From assembly GCF_019084545.1 (NCBI RefSeq), contig NZ_JAHREP010000009.1, forward strand, positions 1 to 64,000: a DNA stretch of 64,000 bases, read 5' to 3'. Made by a program: the position numbers and the translations under genes. This DNA comes from Marinobacterium ramblicola (GTDB lineage Bacteria; Pseudomonadota; Gammaproteobacteria; Pseudomonadales; Balneatricaceae). This document shows, in pieces, positions 44,868 through 53,274 of this stretch. Positions within the stretch are counted from its first letter, which is position 1, and each line of letters starts with the position of its first letter. The notes below the pieces were generated by a model. It did no database searches. It saw only the letters and a list, made by a program, of their open reading frames with translations, and had not been told where the DNA came from.

Positions 44868-46169
44868 TCAGATGTGTAACCGCAAATGGTCCTGGATATG
44901 ATCGCGCAACTCCGGGAAGACGCCGATCTCATCCGCCCTCTCCCGCCAGCCCATTACAACGGCTTTGATCTCGTCGATCTGGGTGTTGGCTTTGTGTTCG
45001 GTCATACCGGGGATCAGGCTGGCCACCTTGAGCAGATCGCCTCGCAGAAATCCGTCACTTTTACCGTTGATCGTCATCTGGTGCCGGCCAACCCTGGGCG
45101 AGTCGGGCCGGTAGGAAAAGGCGATATCGTACGCCGGGGCCAGACGCCACTCCAGGTTGTCATCGACGATGAAGGTGGTGTTTTTGGTGTGGTCATCCTG
45201 GTTGCGGGCGATAACGTTGAATACCATGCGCTTGAAGATCTGGATCTGCTCTCTGGTGGTTAGATTCAGCTGTCGCGCCACCATCAGCAGCTCTTCATAG
45301 CTGTAATGGGCCGGTTTCTTGAAATCGGCATGGACCATCCCGCACAGCGTTAGCGTGTGGTATTTCTGATTCTCTTCGCGATCGAAGCGCTTGGTCATGA
45401 AGTGCGCCCGGCCATTCTCCTGAAGCAGCTCGCAGGGCATCATCTCGATGCCGCATTCGGTCGCCATCCTGTAATAGGTGTACTCCATCAGTCCGTAGCC
45501 TTTGGGGTCACCGAAGGTTTGCTTGTCCTTGTGATGTTCGGATATGCCGTCGAACTTGAGCAGGTAGTGTTCAAAGCCCTCGGGTGCCGCGACCTGCCCT
45601 GACAGAATACGAGTGCGATCCCTGTTGACTGCGATAATCGCCTTGGGCCGTGCGCCCCCTGCCGAGGTGCCCACCAGCAGGAGTTGCTGCATGGCATTTT
45701 GATCCTCTGAGCGGATCTCTACCTCTTCCCTGTCGTTCAGGACTTTCTGAGCCAGCTCGATCAGCTCAACCAAGTGCAGATCGCCCTCGGGATTGTTGAA
45801 CGGGTTGATCTCGTTCTGGTACTCCAGCGCCCCCATGCCGCGGGTGCCGGTATAGAGCAGCCGATCGATGGCGCTGAAGTTGGCTTTGTCCTGACCGGCG
45901 CGGGCAAGCCAGGCGTCGATCAGCGCGTTGCCGAAGTCATCCGGAAGCGAGTCCGAAAAGGCCGCGGGCAGCCCTTTGAAGGTCTCGAACGGAATCGCCG
46001 GGAAATGAAAGACCTCCGCTGTTAGCGGCATATGCAAAGGGGAGATGGAAAAACCTTCGGCGATCCACTCGTGGTCATACTCGAAGCTGGCAAAGGCGGA
46101 AGCGTCGGTATACGCCAGTGTCCCGACCGGGATGCCGTCGAACTCGACCCGGCATGCTTTGGCGACCAT
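44868..46169 (-). CDS. HipA-family kinase toxin
   Basis: Ser/Thr kinase-fold toxin of 433 aa. The N-terminal HipA domain (FSDSLPDDFGNALIDAWLAR) is followed by the kinase core: Gly-rich loop VGTSAGGARPKAIIA, catalytic loop NVIARNQDDHTKNTTF and metal-binding loop LAPAYDIAFSYRPD. All catalytic residues appear present. HipA proteins phosphorylate tRNA-charging enzymes and induce dormancy; the target here is not predictable. The start overlaps the antitoxin stop by 1 bp (TGATG), so translation is coupled. No plasmid or prophage context. Confidence 0.9.
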   Translation of the reverse strand: MVAKACRVEFDGIPVGTLAYTDASAFASFEYDHEWIAEGFSISPLHMPLTAEVFHFPAIPFETFKGLPAAFSDSLPDDFGNALIDAWLARAGQDKANFSAIDRLLYTGTRGMGALEYQNEINPFNNPEGDLHLVELIELAQKVLNDREEVEIRSEDQNAMQQLLLVGTSAGGARPKAIIAVNRDRTRILSGQVAAPEGFEHYLLKFDGISEHHKDKQTFGDPKGYGLMEYTYYRMATECGIEMMPCELLQENGRAHFMTKRFDREENQKYHTLTLCGMVHADFKKPAHYSYEELLMVARQLNLTTREQIQIFKRMVFNVIARNQDDHTKNTTFIVDDNLEWRLAPAYDIAFSYRPDSPRVGRHQMTINGKSDGFLRGDLLKVASLIPGMTEHKANTQIDEIKAVVMGWRERADEIGVFPELRDHIQDHLRLHI

Positions 46170-46612
46170 CAGCGATCCTCCATGTCGTGCTGCGATTTCA
46201 GCTTCTTGCGCTGCGCCAGTCTGTCGCTCACCGATCCAGCCTTGGTCTTGGGCGTTATGCTCGCCTGCCCAGACGCTGTGGCGGGGTTGGCTTGTGCGCT
46301 GGCGCCAACAGAGGTATTAGGTTTGCTGCGCGACTGCTTCTTGGGCTTGAGTATATCGGTGGGTCTGACGCTTTGTTCCGGCACCAGCAGGTTCAGATTG
46401 TCGATCAGGCCAAGCTGGCGTATCGCAGATAGAAATACACTCATGGTGCAGCGCCCCTCGCGCAGCGTCCGATAGGTTTTGACGTTTACGGCCAGATACT
46501 CTTCGGCAAACTGTTTTTGGCTGATCTTCCGGGCTTTGCGGCGCGCCTCCAGGCGCTGGAATAGCGCTTCCGAGACAGCGGCATCCGACATGGCGGCTGT
46601 AATTTGTGTCAT
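46169..46612 (-). CDS. HipB-like antitoxin, XRE-type DNA-binding protein
   Basis: A 147-aa protein with an N-terminal helix-turn-helix (ARKISQKQFAEEYLAVNVKT, LREGRCTMSVFLSAIRQLG) and a disordered, basic C-terminal tail (KPKKQSRSKPNTSVGASAQA onward). The tail is longer than in E. coli HipB. It precedes and overlaps hipA, so it is the antitoxin and repressor of the pair. Repeated TTACCC/GGGTAA sites upstream (46656-46759) are its likely operators. Confidence 0.82.
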   Translation of the reverse strand: MTQITAAMSDAAVSEALFQRLEARRKARKISQKQFAEEYLAVNVKTYRTLREGRCTMSVFLSAIRQLGLIDNLNLLVPEQSVRPTDILKPKKQSRSKPNTSVGASAQANPATASGQASITPKTKAGSVSDRLAQRKKLKSQHDMEDR

Positions 46613-46655
46613 ATGAGTAATTTCCTACCCAAAAAGTCACGAAATATGAAATACA

Positions 46656-46670
46656 GGGTAGTATGTTACC
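46656..46670. promoter_or_regulatory. proximal hipBA operator candidate
   Basis: GGGTAGTATGTTACC is a near-palindrome carrying the same GGGTA/TTACC half-sites as the larger repeat further upstream. It lies 44 bp before the antitoxin start. Confidence 0.5.
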
Positions 46671-46698
46671 TAATTTATAGCAAGAGCAGGTTTTGTTT

Positions 46699-46759
46699 AT
46701 AGGCAGAATATTACCCTATTAAGTTAATAATAAAATAAAAAGGGTAATATAATGCCTAT
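46699..46759. promoter_or_regulatory. long interrupted palindrome upstream of hipBA
   Basis: The left arm ATAGGCA-GA-ATATTACCCT (46699-46717) matches the right arm AGGGTAATAT-AA-TGCCTAT (46741-46759) in 17 of 19 positions, with a 23-bp AT-rich centre. Same half-site as the proximal operator. It is probably a two-site operator, though a small mobile relic is possible. The rest of the 350-bp gap before the helicase has no gene. Confidence 0.6.
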
Positions 46760-46963
46760 TAAAATTCGGATTTGGCGTTAAACTACGTCAGCCCATCGTG
46801 TGGCCTTTCCGATGCGGCTTTCAGCCGGTCTCGAATGCGCCAGTCGCTCTTCTCTTAAAGTCTTGAGTGCGTTCGCCAACAGATGTCTGCTGTATTATCG
46901 TCGTAGCCTCTGGATACAAGATGTATTACGCGAACGGTTGGTTAGCTGGAAGGAAATTTCGAA

Positions 46964-49252
46964 ATGAAGGTCGCTGTCCGGTCGCTTTGTGAGTTTGCCG
47001 CCCGCACCGGCAGCCTGGAATACAAGCACACGCCCTCGCCCACGGCCGATGAGGGGATCCGCGGACACAAGACGCTTCAGGCGCGGCGTGGCGAGGGCTA
47101 TCAACCCGAATACCTGCTCGAGGGCGAGTGTCAGGGAATTTTGCTGCGAGGTCGTGCCGATGGCTATCAGCATGGCGATTCCGAACCGCTGTTGGAGGAG
47201 ATCAAAACCCATCGCGGGGACCTCTCCCGAGTCGGCGTCGGCCAGCGTGAGCTGCATTGGGCGCAGCTTAAGGTCTACGGTGCACTACTGTGCCTGCGTG
47301 ATAACCTTCCCCGGGTCAGGCTCAGGCTGATCTATTACGACCTGACGCGCGATCAGGAGAGTCCGTTCGAGGAGATTCTGGGTCGTGAGACACTGCACGA
47401 TTTTCTGGAGACCCTCTGCACCCGCTATCGCGACTGGCATGAGCAGGAGCAGCAGCACCGTCGGCGCCGTGATCAATCGCTGATGGCGCTGGTCTTTCCC
47501 TATCCGGCATTCCGGCCCCACCAGCGACAGCTAAGCGAAACGGTGTACAAAAGCGTCTGCACCTCTCGCTCGCTACTGCTGGAAGCGCCTACCGGTATCG
47601 GCAAGACCCTGGGAGTCGTCTTTCCCGCCTTGGCGGCAATGCCTCGGCGTGAGATAGACCGGCTATTCCTGCTCACGGCGCGCACCACCGGGCGACAATT
47701 GATCCTGGACAGCCTGAAACTTCTGTCGCCCGAGGCGGAATCTCCCCAGCCCTTGCGCATTCTTGAGCTTACCGCCCGCGACAAGGCCTGCGAGCACCCC
47801 GACAAAGCCTGTCACGGTGAGTCCTGTCCGCTGGCCGAGGGTTTCTTTGACCGTCTGCCCGCGGCGCGTCAGGCCGCTGCCGATGCGCTCTGGCTCGATC
47901 GAGAACAACTCCGAGCTCTGGCCGCGGAGCATAGGATATGCCCCTACTATCTGGCACAGGAGATGGCGCGCTGGTCGGACTTGGTGGTCGGTGACGTCAA
48001 TCACTATTTCGATCAGCAGGCATTGCTGTACGGTCTGACCCGGCAGAACGAATGGCAGGTCGTCCCGCTGATCGACGAAGCACATAACCTGATCGACCGT
48101 GCCCGCTCCATGTATTCGACACAGCTCAACCAAGCGGCTATACAGCAGGCGGGACGCGATGCTCCCGAGAGTCTAAAAAAGGCGTTTCGTTCGATGCAGA
48201 GGGCATGGCGTAAGCTGATCGACGTGCATTTTGACGCCGAGGCGCTATCCGCCGAGGAGTCCGTGCAGCGTCAGTTGTCCAGTGTGCCCACGGAGTTGAA
48301 TGGTAGCTTGCAGCGGCTGGTGGCCGATCTCACCGACTATATGACCGAGTACCCGGTGGTGCTCGAGCTACAGGCCGTGCTGTTCGACATCATCGGATTC
48401 ATGAAGCTGGCGGAGCAGTTCGGTGACCATTCGCTGTGTACGCTGAGCGTTACGCCAAGCAGGGGGCGTGGTGAAAGACGGAGCCCCAGCGCCACCCTGG
48501 CACTGCGAAATCTGATACCCGCGGATTTCCTGGCGAATCGCTTTTCTCAGGCCAGGGCCTCGGTCTTGTTCTCCGCCACGCTCAGTCCCGGCCGTTATTA
48601 TCAGGATCTGCTGGGGTTGCCCGACCAGACCTATTGGCAATCGGTGTCCAGTCCGTTTTCGCCATCACAGCTGGATCTGAGGACGCTCCCTGTCAGTACC
48701 CGCTTCAGGGACCGAACTGGTTCGATCACCCCGATCACGCGGAGCATCGAGCAGCAGTATCGCGCCGAGCCGGGAAACTACCTGATCTACCTGAGCAGCT
48801 TCGCCTACCTGGACCAACTCTATAGCCGTTTTAGCCAACAGAACCCCGATATCCCCACGGCCCTGCAGACTCCCGGCATGAGCGAACAGGAGCGGCTGGC
48901 ATTTATTGAGCGTTTTCGTCGAGACCGGGGCGTGGTGGGTTTTGCGGTGCTGGGCGGCGCTTTCTCGGAAGGGATCGATCTGCCCGGCGATGCGCTGGTC
49001 GGCGTATTTATCGCGACCCTGGGACTGCCGCCCAACGACGAGTTTCATGAGGAGTTAGCCCAGCGACTGCAGTGCCGTTTCGGCGATGGCTATGCGTATA
49101 CCTATCTCTATCCCGGTCTGCGCAAGGTCATACAGGCAGCCGGACGGTTAATCCGGACATCTGAGGATCGGGGCGTGATCCGCTTGATCGATGATCGCTT
49201 CGGCAAACCCGAGATACGACGCCTGTTACCCAGTTGGTGGTCTGAGCCCTGA
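46964..49252 (+). CDS. PD-(D/E)XK nuclease fused to XPD/DinG-type Fe-S helicase
   Basis: A 762-aa DNA repair-type enzyme. The first 170 residues look like a Cas4/RecB-type nuclease: GECQGILLRGRADGYQ with the acidic residue and LLEEIKTHRG giving the E-x-K. The helicase follows: Walker A APTGIGKTLGVVFP, four-Cys Fe-S cluster (CEHPDKACHGESC, then ICPYYLAQEMARW), DEAH box PLIDEAHNLID, and domain-2 motifs including GRLIRTSEDRGVI. It should be a 5'-to-3' superfamily 2 helicase. GGAAGG precedes the ATG. The usual VRR-NUC partner is not adjacent. Confidence 0.88.
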   Translation: MKVAVRSLCEFAARTGSLEYKHTPSPTADEGIRGHKTLQARRGEGYQPEYLLEGECQGILLRGRADGYQHGDSEPLLEEIKTHRGDLSRVGVGQRELHWAQLKVYGALLCLRDNLPRVRLRLIYYDLTRDQESPFEEILGRETLHDFLETLCTRYRDWHEQEQQHRRRRDQSLMALVFPYPAFRPHQRQLSETVYKSVCTSRSLLLEAPTGIGKTLGVVFPALAAMPRREIDRLFLLTARTTGRQLILDSLKLLSPEAESPQPLRILELTARDKACEHPDKACHGESCPLAEGFFDRLPAARQAAADALWLDREQLRALAAEHRICPYYLAQEMARWSDLVVGDVNHYFDQQALLYGLTRQNEWQVVPLIDEAHNLIDRARSMYSTQLNQAAIQQAGRDAPESLKKAFRSMQRAWRKLIDVHFDAEALSAEESVQRQLSSVPTELNGSLQRLVADLTDYMTEYPVVLELQAVLFDIIGFMKLAEQFGDHSLCTLSVTPSRGRGERRSPSATLALRNLIPADFLANRFSQARASVLFSATLSPGRYYQDLLGLPDQTYWQSVSSPFSPSQLDLRTLPVSTRFRDRTGSITPITRSIEQQYRAEPGNYLIYLSSFAYLDQLYSRFSQQNPDIPTALQTPGMSEQERLAFIERFRRDRGVVGFAVLGGAFSEGIDLPGDALVGVFIATLGLPPNDEFHEELAQRLQCRFGDGYAYTYLYPGLRKVIQAAGRLIRTSEDRGVIRLIDDRFGKPEIRRLLPSWWSEP

Positions 49253-49357
49253 CCGGATCTTCGCCTGCAACGCGGAACAAATTGATAACCTGTTGTGTAA
49301 AAAAGGTTTTTGCCATTAGACTTTTATAAAAAGCGAGAAAGGTGAAGGACTGGCTCA

Positions 49358-50554
49358 ATGGCAAAAGTACGCGTAACCCGTAGTCTGAGCATTCCGGACC
49401 CGCTTGTCGTCAGCCGCTGCCGCAAGATTCCGGAGCTCGGGCCGCGCGTGCTCTTCTTCAGTGGCGGCTCGGCGCTTACCGGTCTGTCCCGAACCCTGAA
49501 GAACTACACCCACAACTCCATCCACCTGGTTACGCCATTTGATTCAGGCGGCAGCTCCGCCAAGCTGCGCGCCGCTTTCGCCATGCCGGCAATAGGCGAT
49601 CTGCGCAGCCGTTTGATGGCATTGGCGGATGAGACCGTGCTTGGTCATCCGGAGATATCCGGGCTGTTCACCTATCGCCTGCCGATAGATCAACCGCGCG
49701 ACAGACTGCTTGACCGACTGCAACAGATGGTCGCGGGCAAGGATCCACTGGTCGCGGCGATACTGAACCCAATGCGGCGTTTGATCTGCAATAACCTTGG
49801 CTATTTTCTCGACGCGATGCCGGAGGATTTTGATCTGTCCGGCGCCAGTATCGGCAACCTGATTCTGGCTGGAGGTTATATCAATAATCACCGGGATCTG
49901 GAGCCGATTCTTTTTCTGTTCTCCAAACTGGTGAATGTACAGGGGACGGTACGTGCAATCGTCGATGACGATCTTCACCTTAGGGCCGTGTTGGAGGATG
50001 ACAGCCTAGTTGTGGGGCAGCACCGACTCACAGGTAAGGAGATGCCACGGCTAGCCGCGCCCATTCGGACTCTCGGCCTGTGCAACTCGGCAACCGACCC
50101 GACGGAAGCAACAGTCCAAGTGCGCGGACGCAATCGCGATTTGATCGAGGAGGCGGATCTGATCTGCTACCCGCAGGGCAGCTTCTACTCAAGTTTGATC
50201 GCCAACCTGCTGCCGGATGGAGTCGGGCGCTCCATATCCCGCAACGACTGCCCCAAGGTCTTTATCCCCAACCAGGGTTCGGATCCGGAACAGCTGGGTA
50301 TGACGCTGGCAGATAGCATCACCACCTTGGTCGACTACCTGAAGCGTGACGATGTAGAAAACCTGCAGGTAAGCGACCTGCTCAATTTTATTATCGTCGA
50401 CAGCGCGTCAGGACAGTATCCTGGCGGCATCCCTTATCCGCTGCTGGACTCTCTGGGCATTCAGGTGATCGATCTTGACCTGATCCACAGTTCAGCCGAC
50501 GGCTACTACGACAATGAACGCCTGGTGGCCGCCCTGCTCTCCCTCAGTCGTTGA
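49358..50554 (+). CDS. CofD-like protein of the GAK type
   Basis: A 398-aa member of the CofD/YvcK fold superfamily. The dinucleotide-type loop FFSGGSALTGLSRTLKNYTH and FDSGGSSAKLRAAF near the start, GASIGNLILAGGY in the middle, and LICYPQGSFYSSLIANLLP later are characteristic. The length and insertions match the CofD-related protein of the GAK system, which normally sits with an ATP-grasp enzyme and small partner proteins. No ATP-grasp gene is next to it here. The biochemical reaction is unknown. An AGCGAGAAAGGTGAAGG region lies upstream of the ATG. Confidence 0.82.
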   Translation: MAKVRVTRSLSIPDPLVVSRCRKIPELGPRVLFFSGGSALTGLSRTLKNYTHNSIHLVTPFDSGGSSAKLRAAFAMPAIGDLRSRLMALADETVLGHPEISGLFTYRLPIDQPRDRLLDRLQQMVAGKDPLVAAILNPMRRLICNNLGYFLDAMPEDFDLSGASIGNLILAGGYINNHRDLEPILFLFSKLVNVQGTVRAIVDDDLHLRAVLEDDSLVVGQHRLTGKEMPRLAAPIRTLGLCNSATDPTEATVQVRGRNRDLIEEADLICYPQGSFYSSLIANLLPDGVGRSISRNDCPKVFIPNQGSDPEQLGMTLADSITTLVDYLKRDDVENLQVSDLLNFIIVDSASGQYPGGIPYPLLDSLGIQVIDLDLIHSSADGYYDNERLVAALLSLSR

Positions 50555-50562
50555 CCGGCGCG

Positions 50563-51069
50563 TTACTGCAGACGGGCCGCACTCCCGGCAAAGGCCGAAA
50601 ACGGCTCGGCGATATCCCATTTCAGGATTTCGCAGCCGGTGTGGATCAAATGAAGGATCTGATGCAGTTCTGCGTAGGTCAGCACACTCACCGCAGCGAC
50701 CGTCTCCGGGTTGTCATGCGTATACAGTCGCAAACGGTAGCGCCCGCCTTTGAAGCTGAAATCCACACGGTGCAGCAGCTTCGCTTCCGTTCCCCTGCCA
50801 GTGGGGACCGGATGGTTGCTGGCGTCCAGCACAGCTTTGGCCTGCTCATGTTCGAACTGCGCAGTTGCATCCTTGAACTCCGACGGACTCTCGCTGACAC
50901 GGCGAGAGGTCTTCTGCACCAGCTCGTTGCCGCCATCGAGCAGCAGTTTTGCCAAACGGCGTGTTAGCCAGAAGTCGATGCGCTGCTGTCCATTATCCAG
51001 GTTGCCTACCAGGCGGATACGATCCTCCACCTGATCAAACTGAAACGTAAATGCGCCAATGTTTACCAT
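50563..51069 (-). CDS. conserved hypothetical protein, 168 aa
   Basis: Cytosolic protein without signal or membrane segment. Beta-rich N-terminus (NIGAFTFQFDQVEDRIRLVG) and an amphipathic helix (RRLAKLLLDGGNELVQKTSR) suggest a small folded domain; a second beta region includes FSFKGGRYRLRLY. I do not recognise the family. It is convergent with the CofD-like gene, 8 bp apart, and lies 53 bp after rmuC on the same strand. Confidence 0.65.
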   Translation of the reverse strand: MVNIGAFTFQFDQVEDRIRLVGNLDNGQQRIDFWLTRRLAKLLLDGGNELVQKTSRRVSESPSEFKDATAQFEHEQAKAVLDASNHPVPTGRGTEAKLLHRVDFSFKGGRYRLRLYTHDNPETVAAVSVLTYAELHQILHLIHTGCEILKWDIAEPFSAFAGSAARLQ

Positions 51070-51122
51070 GCTTACAGTATAGGTCCTTGCATTAGATGGG
51101 CTGTGAGCGAACCTCGCTCCCC

Positions 51123-52721
51123 CTACTCCTGTTCAGCTGATGCTGAGTTGCGATCCAGCTCCAGTTGGGCGCGCTCGACCAGCTCTGGCGGTAGCTCCTT
51201 CTGTACGGCGACGCCGAGATCTTTGAACTCCGCCGCCTGCTTGATCAGGTTGCCGCGACCGTCGGCCAGCTGGCCCAGCGCTTTATCGTAGCTACCGCGC
51301 GCCAGATCAAGCTTCTTGCCCACATCGAGCATGCTGGTGAGAAAGGCGTTGAGCTTGCGATAGAACTTGTCTGCCCGGTCCGCCAGCTCAGCGGTATGCT
51401 TGCTCTGGTCCTCGAAGCGCCAAAGCTGGCGCACAATGTTCAAGCTGGTCAGCAGTGTCGTGGGGGTCGCCACCAGCACATGCCGCTCAATGGCGCGCTG
51501 GTACAGGGTGTCGTCATACTTCAGTGCTTCCACATAAGCGGATTCGATCGGGATGAACATGATCACGATCTCCGGCGAGTTGAGCCCCGGCAGGCGGTAG
51601 TAGTCGCGATCGGCCAGTTCGTTGATGCGGTCCCGCACCGCTTGGGTATGTTCAGCAAGCGCGGCAATGCGCTCGTTGTCATCCTCGGCGTTGACGTAGC
51701 GGGTGTAGGCCATCAGCGAGGTTTTCGCATCGATGATCAGGTGCTTGTTCTGCGGCAGGTAGATAACCGCATCGGGGCGCTGGCGCCCCTCCTCGGTATT
51801 GATACTGACCTCACGCTGGTAATCCTCGCCCGCTCTCAGGCCCGACTTTTCCAGCACGTTTTCCAGCATCAACTCACCCCAGTTGCCCTGCATCTTTTTC
51901 TGCCCTTGCAGAGCGGTGGTGAGCTTGTGCGCCTGATCAGTGATATCGCGATTGAGCTTCTGCAGGTTCTCCAGTTCGGTCTTAAGCTGGATCCGCTGCG
52001 CGGTCTCCTGCTCATGTATGCGTTCAACTTTCTCCTTAAACCCCTTCATTTCATTATGGATTGGGTTCAGAAGATTGCTCAGGCTGGTCTGGTTCAGCTC
52101 GGTAAACGCCTTGCCCTTGCGCTCAAGAATCTCGCTGGCTAGCACCTCGAACTCTTTCTTAAGCAGCTCGCGACTCTGCTCAAGTTGCTTAAGCTGGGCC
52201 TCAAAATGCTCCTGCTTCTGCGCCAAGGTCGTGCGCAGTTCCGTATGCGCCGACTCCAGCTCCGCATGCTCGGTGCGCAGGGTATCGACCAGCTGCTCTG
52301 CATACTGTAGGCGCTGCTGCCGTTCGATCAGGCGCTCATTGAGCTGATCGCGCCGTTCGACAGCTGCCGCCAGCTCCGACCTGCTCTGCTGCAGCTCACT
52401 CCCCAGCTGTTCGAGCCGCTCACGCTGCTGGGCGTACTGACTGCGCACCTCGACACCCTGCTCCTCGATATGCTCAAGACGGGTCTCTAGCCGCTCCTTT
52501 TCGATGCGCAGGCCGGAAAGCTCTTCTCGGCCGCGTTCATAACTGGCGCGCAGGATCTCCAGCTCCTGCTGAAGTCGCGCTGCTTCGGTGGTGGCGGCAT
52601 CGGCGCGGGCAGATTCCGTATGCACGAGGCGCTGACCGCGCAGGCTAGCCAGCACCCAGGCCAGCAGGAAGGTCACCGGCACAGCGATAGCCAGCAGGAG
52701 AATAGAGTCACTCGACATCAA
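51123..52721 (-). CDS. rmuC: DNA recombination protein RmuC
   Basis: A 532-aa protein with one N-terminal membrane helix (LLLAIAVPVTFLLAWVLASL), a long coiled coil (about 40-260) and the RmuC nuclease-like domain. Typical motifs are QGNWGELMLENVLEKSGLR, RPDAVIYLPQNKHLIIDAKT and NSPEIVIMFIPIESAY. RmuC limits inversions at short repeats; D-x-K in the fold (VIYLP to IIDAKTS) is compatible with a PD-(D/E)XK nuclease. The gene is intact. Confidence 0.93.
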   Translation of the reverse strand: MMSSDSILLLAIAVPVTFLLAWVLASLRGQRLVHTESARADAATTEAARLQQELEILRASYERGREELSGLRIEKERLETRLEHIEEQGVEVRSQYAQQRERLEQLGSELQQSRSELAAAVERRDQLNERLIERQQRLQYAEQLVDTLRTEHAELESAHTELRTTLAQKQEHFEAQLKQLEQSRELLKKEFEVLASEILERKGKAFTELNQTSLSNLLNPIHNEMKGFKEKVERIHEQETAQRIQLKTELENLQKLNRDITDQAHKLTTALQGQKKMQGNWGELMLENVLEKSGLRAGEDYQREVSINTEEGRQRPDAVIYLPQNKHLIIDAKTSLMAYTRYVNAEDDNERIAALAEHTQAVRDRINELADRDYYRLPGLNSPEIVIMFIPIESAYVEALKYDDTLYQRAIERHVLVATPTTLLTSLNIVRQLWRFEDQSKHTAELADRADKFYRKLNAFLTSMLDVGKKLDLARGSYDKALGQLADGRGNLIKQAAEFKDLGVAVQKELPPELVERAQLELDRNSASAEQE

Positions 52722-52957
52722 TCAGCATCCTTGGTTTGCCACAACAAGGCGCAAATCATAGTGCAGTTAAACCTGGAGCGACACCCGGGCTCCATATGGC
52801 TGGCTGATAGATATCGCTGTCATGCGCCGATTTTTGAGCTGGATTGCCGGCAAGCAGCCTGGGCCTGGAAAGTAGCGAACCACCATAGGTGGCAAGCTTT
52901 GGGTTAGATATACATGATACGTAATATGTATTAACAGTATGGCTGGCTGGTTTAAAT

Positions 52958-52992
52958 GTACCCGTCTGCTCCGCTTTGGAGCATTCGGGTAC
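52958..52992. other. strong hairpin of unknown role
   Basis: GTACCCG-TC-TGCTCC pairs with GGAGCA-TT-CGGGTAC around a GCTTT loop, giving 13 paired positions and one two-base mismatch. No U tract follows in either direction and no gene ends next to it, so it does not look like an ordinary terminator. Confidence 0.5.
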
Positions 52993-53107
52993 GGCTTTGA
53001 GTGCTACAGGGCGTGGCATTTATCCATTTTTATTATTATTTATAACTTTAAAGTAGTGTAATAAGTAATTGAATAAATTGTTAATGATGAAAGCAGATGA
53101 TTTGATA

Positions 53108-53121
53108 TGACTAATTGGTCA
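53108..53121. promoter_or_regulatory. RutR-like operator before the purine permease
   Basis: TGACTAATTGGTCA differs at one position from the palindrome TGACCAnnTGGTCA, the consensus core of the RutR operator. It lies about 125-165 bp before the permease start. Confidence 0.55.
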
Positions 53122-53274
53122 AGTATTTGCTCTATCCAACACAACTCTATCGATGCCGCCGATGTGCTGCCGGACCCAGTGGACCAATTCAAACGGCCTA
53201 CTAAAGTTGATTGATATGACGGCAGGTAATAACCCGGTGCTGCAATGACTTCGACCGCAAGGAAATATAGAGAC

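Larger units (their letters stand above)
52722..53244. other. intergenic region between rmuC and the permease
   Basis: These roughly 520 bp contain no convincing gene. Noteworthy are a strong hairpin at 52958-52992 and a RutR-like half-perfect palindrome at 53108-53121. The central part (53020-53110) is AT-rich. Confidence 0.5.
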
